Shown: one piece after another, positions 18,945-27,930 of the stretch
Layout of the letters: each line of letters opens with the position of its first letter
How positions within the stretch are numbered: the first letter of the stretch is position 1
From: Marinobacter persicus
GTDB taxonomy: Bacteria > Pseudomonadota > Gammaproteobacteria > Pseudomonadales > Oleiphilaceae
Reading direction: 5' to 3'
Assembly: GCF_002934325.1 (NCBI RefSeq)
Contig: NZ_PTIV01000009.1
Location: forward strand, 1 to 64,000
Length of the DNA stretch: 64,000 nt
Translations under genes and position numbers: made by a program
The notes under the pieces: generated by a model
The model's input: only the letters and a program-made list of their open reading frames with translations
The model's database searches: none
What the model was told of the DNA's origin: nothing

Positions 18945-20327
18945 ATGACAGAATCGAAGATCAACGCTCTCGTATCCCCCGAAGGGTCTCTGGAAATCCT
19001 GTCTGCCCATGAAGTGGGCCGACTCAAGGACCGAAGCGAGGGTGGTTTGTATCGCCTGTTCCGCCAATGCGCCCTGGCGGTGCTCAATACCGGCGTGGAA
19101 ACCGATGACTGTAAATCGCTGATGGAAGCCCACTCCGATTTTGATGTACGGCTTGTACCCCAACCCCGCGGCCTGAAGCTGGAGCTGATCAACGCCCCGG
19201 CTCACGCCTTTGTGGACGGCCAGTTGTTGCGCGCCATTCGCGAACACCTGTTTTCAGTTCTGAGGGACATCGTTTATACCCACTCCATCCCCCAGACCAT
19301 TGCAGGCTTCCGCCGGGATAACCCGGAAGACATCACCAACCTGGTGTTCCATATCCTGCGCAATGCGCGCGTGCTGGAGCCCGGCCGGCAGCCAGACATG
19401 GCGGTATGCTGGGGCGGCCACTCCATCGGCCAGGATGAATACCAGTACAGCAAGGAAGTGGGCCACCAGCTGGGCCTGCGCGGCCTGAGCATCATCACCG
19501 GCTGTGGTCCCGGCGCCATGAAAGGTCCGATGAAAGGCGCCACCATTGGTCACGCCAAGCAACGGGTCAAGAACGGCCGTTATGTGGGCATTACCGAGCC
19601 GGCAATCATTGGTGCCGAAGCGCCCAACCCGATCGTGAACGAGCTGGTGATCCTGCCGGACATTGAAAAGCGCCTGGAGGCCTTTGTGCGTTGCGGCCAT
19701 GGTGTGATCGTATTCCCTGGTGGCGTGGGCACTGCCGAGGAGATCCTGTACCTGCTGGGTATCCTGCTGCACCCGGACAATTCGGACCTACCGTTCCCGG
19801 TTGTGTTTACCGGCACCAAGGAAAACGCCGAATACTTCGACATGATCGACAAGTTCATCCGAAATGCCTTGGGCGACGAAGCGGCCAACAAGTACGAGAT
19901 CATTATCGACGATCCGGTCCGGGTCGCCCAGGTGATGCGCGATGGCATCAAAGACGTGGAAACCTTCCGTAGGGCCATGCAGGACGCCTACTACTTCAAC
20001 TGGATGCTGAAGATTGACCCGGTATTCCAGATGCCGTTTGAGCCGAACCACACAAACATGCGGGCACTGGAGCTACACCGCGATCAGCCCAAGCACATGA
20101 TTGCGGCCAATCTGCGCAAGGCATTCAGTGGCATTGTGGCGGGGAATGTGAAGGAGAATGGCATTCGCCAGGTTCAGGAGAAGGGGCCGTTTGAGATTGC
20201 CGGCGATCCGACCCTGATCAAACCGCTGGAAGCCATGCTGGAGCAGTTCGTTGCCCAGAACCGGATGAAGCTGCCCGGCTCCTCGGCCTACCGGCCGAGT
20301 TACCGGATCGTCAGCAGTGCGGCCTGA
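18945..20327 (+). CDS. ppnN: Pyrimidine/purine 5'-nucleotide nucleosidase PpnN (YgdH)
   Basis: PpnN is a LOG-family nucleosidase that hydrolyses 5'-monophosphates to base and ribose-5-phosphate and is (p)ppGpp-regulated in E. coli. From ATG 18945 it has 460 residues and aligns along its length with E. coli PpnN as I recall it. Recognisable blocks are VCWGGHS, the GCGPGAMKGPMKG segment, the LOG catalytic FPGGVGTAEE and the C-terminal FVAQNRMKLPGS. An in-frame TTG at 18888 would add 19 residues, but AGGAG upstream and family length favour 18945. The stop codon sits in the loop of a 13-bp hairpin. Confidence 0.94.
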   Translation: MTESKINALVSPEGSLEILSAHEVGRLKDRSEGGLYRLFRQCALAVLNTGVETDDCKSLMEAHSDFDVRLVPQPRGLKLELINAPAHAFVDGQLLRAIREHLFSVLRDIVYTHSIPQTIAGFRRDNPEDITNLVFHILRNARVLEPGRQPDMAVCWGGHSIGQDEYQYSKEVGHQLGLRGLSIITGCGPGAMKGPMKGATIGHAKQRVKNGRYVGITEPAIIGAEAPNPIVNELVILPDIEKRLEAFVRCGHGVIVFPGGVGTAEEILYLLGILLHPDNSDLPFPVVFTGTKENAEYFDMIDKFIRNALGDEAANKYEIIIDDPVRVAQVMRDGIKDVETFRRAMQDAYYFNWMLKIDPVFQMPFEPNHTNMRALELHRDQPKHMIAANLRKAFSGIVAGNVKENGIRQVQEKGPFEIAGDPTLIKPLEAMLEQFVAQNRMKLPGSSAYRPSYRIVSSAA

Positions 20328-20340
20328 GCCGCACTGCTGA
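20311..20340. terminator. Hairpin between ppnN and the cytochrome gene
   Basis: TCAGCAGTGCGGC (20311-20323) and its perfect complement at 20328-20340 form a 13-bp stem with a CTGA loop that contains the ppnN stop. The genes converge here, so it probably acts as a bidirectional terminator or mRNA end protector, although it lacks a clear T-tract. Confidence 0.6.
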
Positions 20341-20353
20341 GTCGCCTGGAGGC

Positions 20354-20686
20354 TTACTTACCGCCAGCCGGCAGGCTGGAGTAGTAGGCCGCCACGTTGG
20401 CAATGTCTGCATCGCTCAGGTTCTTGGCCTGCGGAATCATCAGCGCAGACTGACCACCGGAACGGTTGCCATTCTTGTACGCTTTCAGGGCAGAAACCAG
20501 GTACTGCTCTTTCTGGCCAGCCAGATTCGGGTAAACCGGAACCTGAGAGATACCGTTCTGGCCATGGCAGGCGGCGCAAACGCTGGAAAGAGCCTTACCG
20601 GCTTCCGCGTCTGCAGCCATGGAGGCAGCCGGAGCAACGGCGCCCAGTGCAAACAGACCTGCAACTGCATAATGCTTGATATTCAT
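20354..20686 (-). CDS. Small periplasmic c-type cytochrome (class I)
   Basis: The protein has 110 residues from the ATG at 20686, preceded by GAGAGGG. A Sec signal peptide (about residues 1-24, ending ASMA) precedes a single haem-binding CAACH motif. The distal Met ligand is probably in [13 protein letters not shown], followed by the C-terminal helix [12 protein letters not shown] typical of cytochrome c4/c5/c553-like electron carriers. It is expected to shuttle electrons in the periplasm to a terminal oxidase. A 23-codon upstream extension of the frame is not credible because it would bury the signal peptide. Confidence 0.9.
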   Translation of the reverse strand: MNIKHYAVAGLFALGAVAPAASMAADAEAGKALSSVCAACHGQNGISQVPVYPNLAGQKEQYLVSALKAYKNGNRSGGQSALMIPQAKNLSDADIANVAAYYSSLPAGGK

Positions 20687-20773
20687 AGAGATCACCCTCT
20701 CATAATTTTCATTATTGATCTTGGTACAAGTGCAAACAGCAACTGTGGTTCTCACTTATAGCACAGCAGCCCA

Positions 20774-20803
20774 TTGACTCAAATGTGATTTATCAAGGAT
20801 ATT
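20774..20803 (+). promoter_or_regulatory. Weak candidate promoter upstream of the enoyl-CoA hydratase-like gene
   Basis: TTGACT at 20774-20779 and GATATT at 20798-20803 are spaced 18 bp, about 85 bp before the ATG. The -10 match is only partial. Confidence 0.3.
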
Positions 20804-20886
20804 CGTTGGACCTTAGTCCCCTTTTACTCTCGAAAGGTGTAAATCACAGTAAGGATAAACCGCAAAACGCTCTGGAGCCGAAGTCC

Positions 20887-21990
20887 ATGTCGATAGATGT
20901 TCAGGAACTGCCCTGCCAGGAAGGCCACATTGGCCTGCTTACCCTCGATTCCCCGAAAACCCTGAACGCCCTGACCGAAGAGATGGTCAATAAGGCACAA
21001 GCCGCCCTGGATGGATGGGCCGAGGACAGCCGCATCTGCCTGGTGGTCCTGCGCGGCAGCGGCGACCGGGCCTTCTGCGCCGGCGCCAACCTCCGGGCGC
21101 TCTACGATGGCCTGACCGGCAGCGGAGACACTGAGGCACCGGGCCGCTTTTTCACATCGGAATACCGCCTGGACTACACCCTCCATCGTTACCCCAAGCC
21201 CGTGCTGGCTCTTGGTCATGGGGTGATCATGGGCGGCGGCATGGGCCTGTTGGCTGGTTGCCGTTATCGCGTGGTGACACCGGACGCCACCCTCGCCATG
21301 CCGGAAATCACCATCGGCCTGTTTCCGGACGCAGGCTCCAGCTGGTTCCTGAACCGCCTGCCGGGCCGGATTGGACTATTCATGGGCCTGACCGGCGCTC
21401 GACTCAACGTCAGCGACGCCATGCGTGTGGGGCTGGCGGACATCATCCTGCAGCCAGAGCAACTGAACACCCTGCTGGACGATCTGCAAAGCCAGCGCTG
21501 GAGCGGTGAAGCCGTGGCGGACGACAACCAGCTCTTCCGGATGCTGACCGACCAGGAAGCCGTTGACTACCGCAGCTTGCCGGAGGGCCACCTGGAAAAA
21601 CACGAGCAAACCATTGCAAAACTGGCCACCGGCGATGACCTGCCCGCCATCGTCAACAACCTGCTGGGGCACGAAAGTAACGACCCATGGTGGCAAAACT
21701 GCGTGGAAAACCTGGCCAATGGCTGCCCGATCACTCCCTGGCTGCTCTGGCACCAGCTGGGTAAAGGCCAGCAAATGTCGCTCAAAGACATGTTCCGGAT
21801 GGAGCTGGCCATCGCGATGGAATGCACCCGCCGGCGCGATTTTGCAGAAGGCATTCGGGCACTGATGGTCGACAAGGATCGTTCACCGGTGTGGTCATTC
21901 ACGTCCGTTGGCGACGTGCCGGAAGGCATCATCGAACGCCACTTCCAGCCAGTCTGGGACGACACCACCGATCCCATGAGACTGGACTGA
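20887..21990 (+). CDS. Enoyl-CoA hydratase/isomerase family protein, 3-hydroxyisobutyryl-CoA hydrolase-like
   Basis: From ATG 20887 the protein has 367 residues, longer than ordinary enoyl-CoA hydratases (about 260) and typical of the ECH_2 subgroup that includes 3-hydroxyisobutyryl-CoA hydrolase of valine breakdown. The oxyanion-hole segments are visible: RAFCAGANLR and GHGVIMGGGMGL, followed by the acidic catalytic stretch MPEITIGLFPDAGSSWFL. The frame opens earlier at 20785, but the upstream part shows no family similarity. No valine pathway neighbours are adjacent, so the substrate remains an inference. Confidence 0.85.
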   Translation: MSIDVQELPCQEGHIGLLTLDSPKTLNALTEEMVNKAQAALDGWAEDSRICLVVLRGSGDRAFCAGANLRALYDGLTGSGDTEAPGRFFTSEYRLDYTLHRYPKPVLALGHGVIMGGGMGLLAGCRYRVVTPDATLAMPEITIGLFPDAGSSWFLNRLPGRIGLFMGLTGARLNVSDAMRVGLADIILQPEQLNTLLDDLQSQRWSGEAVADDNQLFRMLTDQEAVDYRSLPEGHLEKHEQTIAKLATGDDLPAIVNNLLGHESNDPWWQNCVENLANGCPITPWLLWHQLGKGQQMSLKDMFRMELAIAMECTRRRDFAEGIRALMVDKDRSPVWSFTSVGDVPEGIIERHFQPVWDDTTDPMRLD

Positions 21991-21999
21991 CCACCGCGT

Positions 22000-22021
22000 G
22001 ACCGGCCCGCCCGGGCCGGTC
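22000..22021. terminator. GC-rich hairpin between convergent genes
   Basis: GACCGGCCC (22000-22008) pairs with GGGCCGGTC (22013-22021), a perfect 9-bp stem with a 4-nt loop in the 37-bp gap between the ECH gene and tmcA. No T-tract follows on either strand, so terminator function is plausible but not certain. Confidence 0.5.
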
Positions 22022-22027
22022 CGAAAC

Positions 22028-24151
22028 CTATCCGGCGGATAGGTAACTTGCCACCAACTGGCGCAAACGGGCTTCCCCGGCTTTCTGGCCCGCACACCAG
22101 CCGTGTTTGCGCAGTGATGTCCAGCTCCAACCCTGCAGCACCGCCCGACACCACAGCTCCCGCCCTTCCTGGCCCGCCAGCCATGCCATGAACCCGGCAG
22201 AGGCCGATAACCGCTGCAGTACCGGCAAAGTCAGCTCAAAACCGCGGAAGCCATCCGAAAAGCTGCGCAAATCCCGGTGATCATCATCAGACAGTGCGGC
22301 CTGGGCAGGCAAATCGACGGCCATCCCGATCAGGAGGTTCGTCGGTAACGCCGACCAGTGCCGGGGCATCAACACCTGCCAGTGTTCCGAGAAACGGTTT
22401 GCCAGCCCATCTGCCAGCGCGTTTCCAGCCGGGGAAATCCCCTCCAGCATCTGCAGGGGAAACTCCCCGGTGGTGGCCTCCTGTTGCAGGCCGAGTCGCA
22501 CCACCCGCAATCCGGCTTCACGCCAGAACCGCAACAGCCCGGGCTCACCGCCAAAACTGGTGCCCAGATAATCCAGACAATGATCGCGACACCCTTGCCG
22601 GGCTGCCGCCACCAGTCGCCGACCAACACCCTGCCCGCGAGCCTGCTCCAGGACTGCCACCCGCACCACCCGTAGGCCTTCAAGGCTCGCCGCTTCAGCA
22701 AATCCGCCATGACTGGCCAGCGACTGGGCCAACAAATGCCCCCGCAGCCGGCGCTTGCCCAGCATCACCTGCTCGGCCATTGCCTCGGACAGCCCGCCTT
22801 CGAGTGTTGCCCAGAGCACGCCTACGATCCGCCCCTGGCGGCGAGCCACCCAGCTGTAAGCGGCGGGATCATCCAGCCACTGGCGCAAGTCCGAGGGAGT
22901 CGTGCGATAGTGGGCATTCACCAACAACCCAAAGGCTTCAGCCAGCTCCGCCTCGCTCGCCTTGGACGGCTGCCAGGGCTCGATGGTCACACTCTCGGCT
23001 GGCAGCGCCTGGTCTGTCGGCTGAGCCCCCGCATCCAGCAGGAACAACCGGAACACCAACGCCTCCAGCGGGTCACCCTTGGCCCACCGAATGGGCTGGT
23101 TGAGCTTGATCTCCTGCCACTGCGGCGTTTCCCGATCCAGCACTTCCCGGAAACGCAGCGCAAAGCCCCGACCTGTGCCCTCATAGCCATGCACCGTGCT
23201 GGCAAACGCCACCCGGGGCCAACCCAACAACAGACTCCGCAACCGATGCGCCGGAATTGCCGCCGCCTCGTCCACCATCACCACCTCGGCCGATGGCTGC
23301 TCTTCCAGCAACCGTTCGACCGGCCAGAAACACAGCCGGTGGCCATTACGGGTCACCAACCGTCCCTCATCCTGCTCCGCCAGCGCATCACCCAGCCGGC
23401 TTCCTGCGTGTCGGAACAACGTACGCACATTCTCAAACGCCGGCGCCGTCACCACCACCTGTTCGCGCCCCGCCAGCAGCAACTCCGCCGCCGCCAACCC
23501 AAGAGCAGCGGATTTACCACGCCCCCGGTCAGCAGTGACCACCAATGGCCGGCGCCTCCGGCCCTGACCAAAACGCACCAAAGCCTCGACCAGCTCGTTT
23601 TGCTCATTGGTGGCACCCACCTGGAAGGCCTCGGACTCGTCCGGGACCGACAGCTCGGGCAAAGCAGCCGCCCCGGCGTTTACCCGAATCACTTCCGGGG
23701 CCTGGGCCAGCAACCGTACCTGACGCGCCGCAAACGCATGTTCCGGTGCCCCATCCAGCCCGGTGCGGGCATAATCCGGATCCTCAAACTCCGGCCACTG
23801 CGCCAGCGTCGGCATCAGCCAGAACAGCAGGCCGCCAGCTTTCAAGGTTCCCGCCAGCGCCGCCAGACCATCCGGCGGATTCCCCTGCCAGCCGTCCCAC
23901 ACCAGAACATCCAGCTCCTGGCCCAGCCAGCGTTTGTACTGCTTGGCAGCCATCCCGGGCAACCCACCCCGCGCGGCGTCTTCGGGCTGCCCCACCCATA
24001 AGCCACGGGTGGCGTGCAGGCCTTCCAGCTGGGTCATCACCCAGTCACGACACCACTGCGGCTCACCCTCCACCAGGATGAGGCGGCGCTGACCAAGTCG
24101 GGCAAGTTTTTCAACGAAATTCTGCCAATCTTCTTGCTGGGAAGGTTGCAT
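22028..24151 (-). CDS. tmcA: tRNA(Met) cytidine acetyltransferase TmcA
   Basis: TmcA forms N4-acetylcytidine at the wobble position of elongator tRNA(Met) using ATP and acetyl-CoA. The 707-residue protein (671 in E. coli) has an N-terminal DUF1726-like part, an RNA-helicase module with Walker A ADRGRGKSA and the motif II-like VMVDEAAAIPAH, and a GNAT acetyltransferase domain (VAVLEQARGQGVGRRLV). A C-terminal tRNA-binding tail follows. Its start is followed on the opposite side by element E3, then the divergent helicase gene. Confidence 0.95.
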   Translation of the reverse strand: MQPSQQEDWQNFVEKLARLGQRRLILVEGEPQWCRDWVMTQLEGLHATRGLWVGQPEDAARGGLPGMAAKQYKRWLGQELDVLVWDGWQGNPPDGLAALAGTLKAGGLLFWLMPTLAQWPEFEDPDYARTGLDGAPEHAFAARQVRLLAQAPEVIRVNAGAAALPELSVPDESEAFQVGATNEQNELVEALVRFGQGRRRRPLVVTADRGRGKSAALGLAAAELLLAGREQVVVTAPAFENVRTLFRHAGSRLGDALAEQDEGRLVTRNGHRLCFWPVERLLEEQPSAEVVMVDEAAAIPAHRLRSLLLGWPRVAFASTVHGYEGTGRGFALRFREVLDRETPQWQEIKLNQPIRWAKGDPLEALVFRLFLLDAGAQPTDQALPAESVTIEPWQPSKASEAELAEAFGLLVNAHYRTTPSDLRQWLDDPAAYSWVARRQGRIVGVLWATLEGGLSEAMAEQVMLGKRRLRGHLLAQSLASHGGFAEAASLEGLRVVRVAVLEQARGQGVGRRLVAAARQGCRDHCLDYLGTSFGGEPGLLRFWREAGLRVVRLGLQQEATTGEFPLQMLEGISPAGNALADGLANRFSEHWQVLMPRHWSALPTNLLIGMAVDLPAQAALSDDDHRDLRSFSDGFRGFELTLPVLQRLSASAGFMAWLAGQEGRELWCRAVLQGWSWTSLRKHGWCAGQKAGEARLRQLVASYLSAG

Positions 24152-24175
24152 AGAGATGCAGTCAACTCCGAAAGA

Positions 24176-24290
24176 GCATTGCGCCGGGGAGGATCTTCAA
24201 AAAATTTGCGGAGGCAGGGATGCCGGAGCATAAGCGCCACAGGGATGTGCCAAAGGAGCGCTTTTTTGAAGATCCTCCCCGGCGCAATAC
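24176..24290 (+). repeat. Long-stem two-hairpin intergenic element E3
   Basis: Arms 24176-24204 and 24262-24290 pair over 29 nt with one mismatch (27 consecutive perfect pairs). The 57-nt loop holds GGC-AGGGAT-GCC and CAC-AGGGAT-GTG on the plus strand, both displaying CAGGGATG. The architecture matches E1 and E2, but the arm sequence is unrelated. AGCCACCCTAGG at 24314-24325 is identical to the motif flanking E2. It lies in the 250-bp divergent gap between tmcA and a helicase gene, in sense with the helicase. Confidence 0.8.
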
Positions 24291-24401
24291 GGGCATAGAT
24301 GAACCAAGCCGGAAGCCACCCTAGGCGGAGGTGCGGCATGAATAAAAAACTATTATGGAGCACCGCTACTCCCACTGCCACCAGCCAAGTACAATACCGC
24401 C

Positions 24402-26672
24402 ATGCCAGACACCGACTTCCTCCCGGACTACCTCACCGACGAACAGCGCGCCATCATCACCGCCGGCTACGAACACGCGGTGATCACCGCCGTCGCCGGC
24501 AGCGGCAAAACCTCCACCCTGGCCTGGCGCATCCGCTACCTGCTCGCCCAGGGCCACGACCCGGACCGCATGCTGGTGCTCATGTTCAACCGCAGCGCCC
24601 GGGTGGATTTCGAGCGCAAATTGCAGTCAGTCTGCCACCAGTCCGGCCTGGCCATCCCGGAAATCCGCACCTACCACGCCATGGGCCTGCGCCTGTACAA
24701 ACGCTTCGTGCGCGAAGGCTACCTGCCGGGTTTCTCCGAGAAAATTCTCACCGAACAGGAAATCAGCTACCAAGCCTGGCTGCTGACTCGCCGCCTCGCA
24801 CCCGAAGACCTGGCAGACGAAATCCGCCGCAACAAGAAAGAATTCGTGGAAACCGCCACCGGGTTCATCGACCGGGTGAAAACCACCCTCTCCCCGGCGG
24901 ACGTGGTGTTCGAGGAATTGGGCTACTCCGACAAGCACAAGTACCTGGTGGACCTGTTCCACAGCTTCGAGCAATGGCGCAAACGCCAGGGCCGCATCAG
25001 CTACGCCGACATGCTCTACGAGCCGGTCATGGCCATCCACCAGAACCCGCCACTGCAGCGACTGGTGGGCAACAAAATGGATTTGATCCTGGTGGACGAA
25101 TACCAGGACACCAACGAAATCCAGCACCTGCTGCTGCGTTACGTAGCCGGCGACCGGGCCCGGGTGACCGTGGTGGGCGACCCGGACCAGACCATCTACG
25201 AATTCCGGGGCGCCAAACCCGAATTCATCCTGCGCCGCTTCATCGACGAGTTCGAAAGCCCGCTGGAGCAGACCCTGAGCTACACCTTCCGCTACGGCCA
25301 CCGGGTGGCCCTGCTCGCCAATCACCTGATTCACCACAACACCGGCCGCAAGGACGTGCTCTGCCATTCCCACCCGACCACGCCAGGCACGGCCATCAGC
25401 CTGCATCGCAGCGACAGCGATGCCGATCAGGTGCTAAAGGTCCTGCAAAATCAAACGGATGAACAGAACAACCAGAGCGCCATCCTGTTCCGGGTCTGGA
25501 GCCAGAGCGTGCCGATTGAACTGAAACTGCTGGCCCGGCAGATTCCCTACCGGATTGATGCCGGCAAGGGTGCGCTGTTCAGCCGGGAAGTGCAGGCCAT
25601 CACGGCACTCTTGCTGATCGTCACCGATCGCCTGAAACAGCTGCCGGACCTGGACCGACTGGAACTGGCCCGGCAGATCCTGCGCTTTCCCCACGTAGGC
25701 CTGAAAGAACCGGAGCTGGAAAACCTGGCGCAGTTCCTCGCCAGCTTCGACGGCAACTGGCACGAGCGCCTGCTGGCCATGGATTTCGACGCCCTGGCGC
25801 CCATGGCCGCCCGCAAACTGCGCAAACTCGGCGAGGTATTGGGCCAGCTTCGCAGCTACAAGGGCCCGGTGGCGGGATTGATCAGCGTCTACGCCGAGCA
25901 CACGGAGCTGTACGAGGGCATCCGCAGCCTGGCCCTCACCCATGACGCTGCCGAGGAGCGCATCGATACCGTCCAGGGCTTCCGGGACTACCTGAAAAGC
26001 CTCGACGTGGACGCCGGCGGCGCCATCGAACACCTGCGCACACTGAAGCAGCAGGCCGGCGAGAAGCGTGACCACGGGGTACTACTGTCCACCATCCACC
26101 GAACCAAGGGCCTGGAATGGCCAGTGGTGATCATTCCCGGCCTGCAGGAAAAATACCTGCCCTACAGCCCGCGCCCCACCGAAAACACCCAGGCCATTCT
26201 GGAGAGCGAACGGCGCCTGCTGTACGTGGGGATGACCCGGGTAAAACACGCCCTGCACCTGATCACCCGCCCGGACAGTACCCGGCCACATCTGGACGGC
26301 GAGCAAGGCCCCAGCCGGTTTGTGCCGGAAATCTGCTTCGAGTTGTGCCAGGAGCTTGGCACACACCTTGAAAATCGGGCCTCGTCGGATTCGCAAGCCT
26401 TGCCCCTGCAAGCCGCTATCACGCCTGTCAGCCAACGTTATGCCGAGCGCGAGGGCGTCGCCCTGGACGGTCAGCACCAGCCCGATGTCTCACCCCAAAC
26501 GCCAGTTTGGCAGCACAAACGGGTGCAACACGCGGTCTTCGGTGCCGGCAAGGTACTGGGGGAGGATCAGATATCATTCGAAGTGCAGTTTGATCAGGGC
26601 GACACGCTGAATTTCAGCAAGAAAAGTGCGCACCTGTATTTCTCTCTGCCGGACATCCCGGCCGATGAGTAA
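24402..26672 (+). CDS. UvrD/Rep-family SF1 DNA helicase
   Basis: The protein has 756 residues and all SF1A motifs: DEQRAIITAG (Q motif), AVAGSGKTST (Walker A), LVDEYQDTN (motif II), GDPDQTIYEFRGA (motif III), TIHRTKGLEWP (motif V region) and YVGMTR (motif VI). It diverges from the canonical UvrD encoded at 12144, so it is a paralogue of unknown role. The C-terminal part (VQHAVFGAGKVLG) resembles the Tudor-like RNA-polymerase-contact module of UvrD/PcrA. ATG 24402 has no strong ribosome-binding site. Element E3 is in its probable 5' leader. Confidence 0.88.
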   Translation: MPDTDFLPDYLTDEQRAIITAGYEHAVITAVAGSGKTSTLAWRIRYLLAQGHDPDRMLVLMFNRSARVDFERKLQSVCHQSGLAIPEIRTYHAMGLRLYKRFVREGYLPGFSEKILTEQEISYQAWLLTRRLAPEDLADEIRRNKKEFVETATGFIDRVKTTLSPADVVFEELGYSDKHKYLVDLFHSFEQWRKRQGRISYADMLYEPVMAIHQNPPLQRLVGNKMDLILVDEYQDTNEIQHLLLRYVAGDRARVTVVGDPDQTIYEFRGAKPEFILRRFIDEFESPLEQTLSYTFRYGHRVALLANHLIHHNTGRKDVLCHSHPTTPGTAISLHRSDSDADQVLKVLQNQTDEQNNQSAILFRVWSQSVPIELKLLARQIPYRIDAGKGALFSREVQAITALLLIVTDRLKQLPDLDRLELARQILRFPHVGLKEPELENLAQFLASFDGNWHERLLAMDFDALAPMAARKLRKLGEVLGQLRSYKGPVAGLISVYAEHTELYEGIRSLALTHDAAEERIDTVQGFRDYLKSLDVDAGGAIEHLRTLKQQAGEKRDHGVLLSTIHRTKGLEWPVVIIPGLQEKYLPYSPRPTENTQAILESERRLLYVGMTRVKHALHLITRPDSTRPHLDGEQGPSRFVPEICFELCQELGTHLENRASSDSQALPLQAAITPVSQRYAEREGVALDGQHQPDVSPQTPVWQHKRVQHAVFGAGKVLGEDQISFEVQFDQGDTLNFSKKSAHLYFSLPDIPADE

Positions 26673-26692
26673 CACCCCAAGCCACACCGGCG

Positions 26693-27928
26693 TCAGCGCT
26701 TGCGCTTGACCGCGTCCAGCAACAGGTTCCGAGGCGTCAGGGCACGTTCACAAAAGGTGCCCAGCCGCACGGTATAGCCCTGCTCTTCCAGAAACAGCGC
26801 GTAATCCAACACCAGCCAGAGTTCCAGTGGCCGACGGAACACATGGCGTAGCAGCTCCAGCCGTCGCACCTGTTGCCATAGGCGTTCGCCCTCGGCCAGC
26901 CAATGCGCCCAGTCCACCGAGGCCGGCAACGCCAGTCCCTTCTTATCGGCTGCCCAGCGGCAAAAGGCTTCAAAATCTTCCCTGTTCAGCCATCCCGGGT
27001 GCGACGGCACAGGCAAATACTCGTCCACACCACCCAGCTCTCGCTGCAGGGCGTCAAAGCCCAGGCGCCAGGCACGAATCTTTGCCGACTGCCGCCGCTC
27101 CCGTGCCGGAGCCGTCACCGTCTCCTGAACCGCCAGTTTCAGCGCACCCGTGTCGATAACCAGCCGGTTTTCCCGGTGCCCGACAAAGCGGGACAGGGGT
27201 TGATGAACCGACGCGCGAGTCCGCTGATAACAACACGGCGAGAGCACCAGCCGGGGCGCACCGGCCTCAGTACCCCGCACCAGCCATTGCCGGTGCAAAT
27301 CGCCACAGGCGTGCAGGGCCACACCCTGGTAACCATCTGGCCAGTGGAGGTCTGAAGCCATCACATCCTGTTGCCGGATCGTGACCGGGTCCCGGTAGTG
27401 ATCCGCCAGCCGGTTGCCATCGGCCACCAGTGCCGGATCCCATTCAAACCCGGTCACCGGCGTTGCGCCCTGCCCGGCCAGTGTTCTGGCCAGATGGCCC
27501 TTGCCACAGCACCAGTCCAGCACCGGCCCGTTCAACGGGCTGGCCGCGGCGGTGAAGGCGCCGGCCTGCAGCCGTTTACGCCCCGGCATGTCCACGGCCC
27601 GGATCTCGGGCAAGGTGGTTTGGTCGGCGGGCTGCTCGCCGGCCAGGGAGGGCAACTGCACCAGTTCCGGCCACGAGGCCAGTTCGGGCAGGTAGCGGGA
27701 GGCTTGCGTGGCGAATGTCGCCGGGCGGTCCTGCCAGTACTCGCAGTCCTCTTCCGGCAAGCCCAGCAACCATTCCGCCAGCTCCGGAGCCTCAGTCAGC
27801 CACTCGGGATTGGGCTGGCTGAAGGGCACCGGTCGCCATAAGGTTTCGTGCTGTTTTAACCAGCCATCCAACTGCTGCCAGCGGTGAGCCAGGTCCGACT
27901 CATGGCCTTCGGTGACGGGTGACGGCAT
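26693..27928 (-). CDS. Class I SAM-dependent methyltransferase, GSTCD-like
   Basis: From the ATG at 27928 the protein has 411 residues. A TTG at 27934 would add two residues and overlap the dadA stop. The methyltransferase core begins mid-protein with motif I VLDWCCGKGHLARTLA, followed by FEWDPALV (motif II acidic residue) and ALHACGDLHRQW. The LVLSPCCYQRT stretch resembles the Cys-Cys signature of GSTCD-like methyltransferases as I remember them. The substrate is unknown. It is adjacent to and downstream of dadA on the same strand, so they are probably cotranscribed, though no functional link is evident. Confidence 0.75.
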   Translation of the reverse strand: MPSPVTEGHESDLAHRWQQLDGWLKQHETLWRPVPFSQPNPEWLTEAPELAEWLLGLPEEDCEYWQDRPATFATQASRYLPELASWPELVQLPSLAGEQPADQTTLPEIRAVDMPGRKRLQAGAFTAAASPLNGPVLDWCCGKGHLARTLAGQGATPVTGFEWDPALVADGNRLADHYRDPVTIRQQDVMASDLHWPDGYQGVALHACGDLHRQWLVRGTEAGAPRLVLSPCCYQRTRASVHQPLSRFVGHRENRLVIDTGALKLAVQETVTAPARERRQSAKIRAWRLGFDALQRELGGVDEYLPVPSHPGWLNREDFEAFCRWAADKKGLALPASVDWAHWLAEGERLWQQVRRLELLRHVFRRPLELWLVLDYALFLEEQGYTVRLGTFCERALTPRNLLLDAVKRKR

Positions 27929-27930
27929 GC

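Noticed and set aside
22709..24001. Plus-strand open frame of 430 codons
   Set aside because: It is antisense to tmcA; the product is Pro/Arg/Gln-rich and does not resemble a folded protein.
24299..25462. Plus-strand open frame of 387 codons overlapping the helicase gene
   Set aside because: It is in a different frame inside the well-supported SF1 helicase; its product is Arg/Pro/Gly-rich.
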